Positions 12,495 through 12,513 of a DNA stretch of 12,513 nucleotides are shown in pieces (the stretch's first letter is position 1; every line of letters begins with the position of its first letter). Below the pieces are notes generated by a model. That model made no database searches. It had not been told where the DNA came from and saw only the letters and a list, made by a program, of their open reading frames with translations. Location of the stretch: positions 1-12,513 of the forward strand of contig WRGS01000208.1 of assembly GCA_009787075.1 (NCBI GenBank), written 5' to 3'. This DNA comes from Paludibacter sp. Lineage in GTDB: Bacteria > Bacteroidota > Bacteroidia > Bacteroidales > Paludibacteraceae. The position numbers were made by a program, and so were the translations under genes.

Positions 12495-12513
12495 ATGACA
12501 AGGAAATTTTTAA
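12495..12513 (+). CDS. Start of a plus-strand gene cut by the window edge
   Basis: Six codons are visible (MTRKFL). The basic residues followed by hydrophobic ones would suit the beginning of a signal peptide, but too little is present to judge. Supported mainly by the promoter element 54 bp upstream. Confidence 0.4.

Overview
The window looks like a piece of a low-GC Bacteroidota (Bacteroidales-like) chromosome. The evidence is repeated copies of the Bacteroidota sigma factor promoter (a -7 element TAnnTTTG, often with TTG or TTTG about 18-20 bp upstream), the near absence of Shine-Dalgarno sequences before the starts, A/T-rich leaders, and protein sequences such as EF-G that read like Bacteroidales orthologues. 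Most of the window is core genome: translation, replication primase and rRNA modification. Genus cannot be named from this sequence.

Left part (1-3826): a fragment of an IS30-like transposase runs off the left edge on the minus strand, followed by a REP-like mini-hairpin. Then lysS (lysyl-tRNA synthetase) and dnaG (primase) lie in tandem on the plus strand, each with its own promoter-like element. Middle (3866-7904): a minus-strand secreted alpha/beta hydrolase whose nucleophile serine codon reads glycine is divergent from phoH (PhoH-family ATPase), with interleaved promoters. phoH is followed by a small membrane protein whose C-terminus runs into repeat DNA (an antisense promoter module, two REP-like hairpins and a 16-bp tandem repeat). 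Next comes rlmD, a 23S rRNA m5U methyltransferase of the RumA type.

Right part (7906-12513): convergent to rlmD is a minus-strand three-gene operon (YtxH-like protein, DUF1469/holin-superfamily-III membrane protein, small basic protein). Its architecture resembles the enterobacterial yqjD-yqjE-yqjK cluster. Upstream of it lies a minus-strand XRE-type regulator with a strong canonical promoter and a leader of about 180 nt that contains a long hairpin and a 17-codon ORF. A roughly 590-bp gene-poor region rich in inverted repeats separates it from fusA (EF-G), which appears to be a single-gene transcript with its own promoter and terminator rather than part of a str operon. A further 430-bp spacer holds a 20-bp perfect palindrome and a plus-strand promoter for a gene that starts at the right edge.

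The most noteworthy items are the Ser-to-Gly change in the hydrolase, a 27-bp promoter module shared exactly by the lysS upstream region and an antisense position behind phoH, the regulator leader at 9354-9600, and the YqjDEK-like trio. No CRISPR array, tRNA, rRNA, intact insertion sequence or recognisable defence system was seen.
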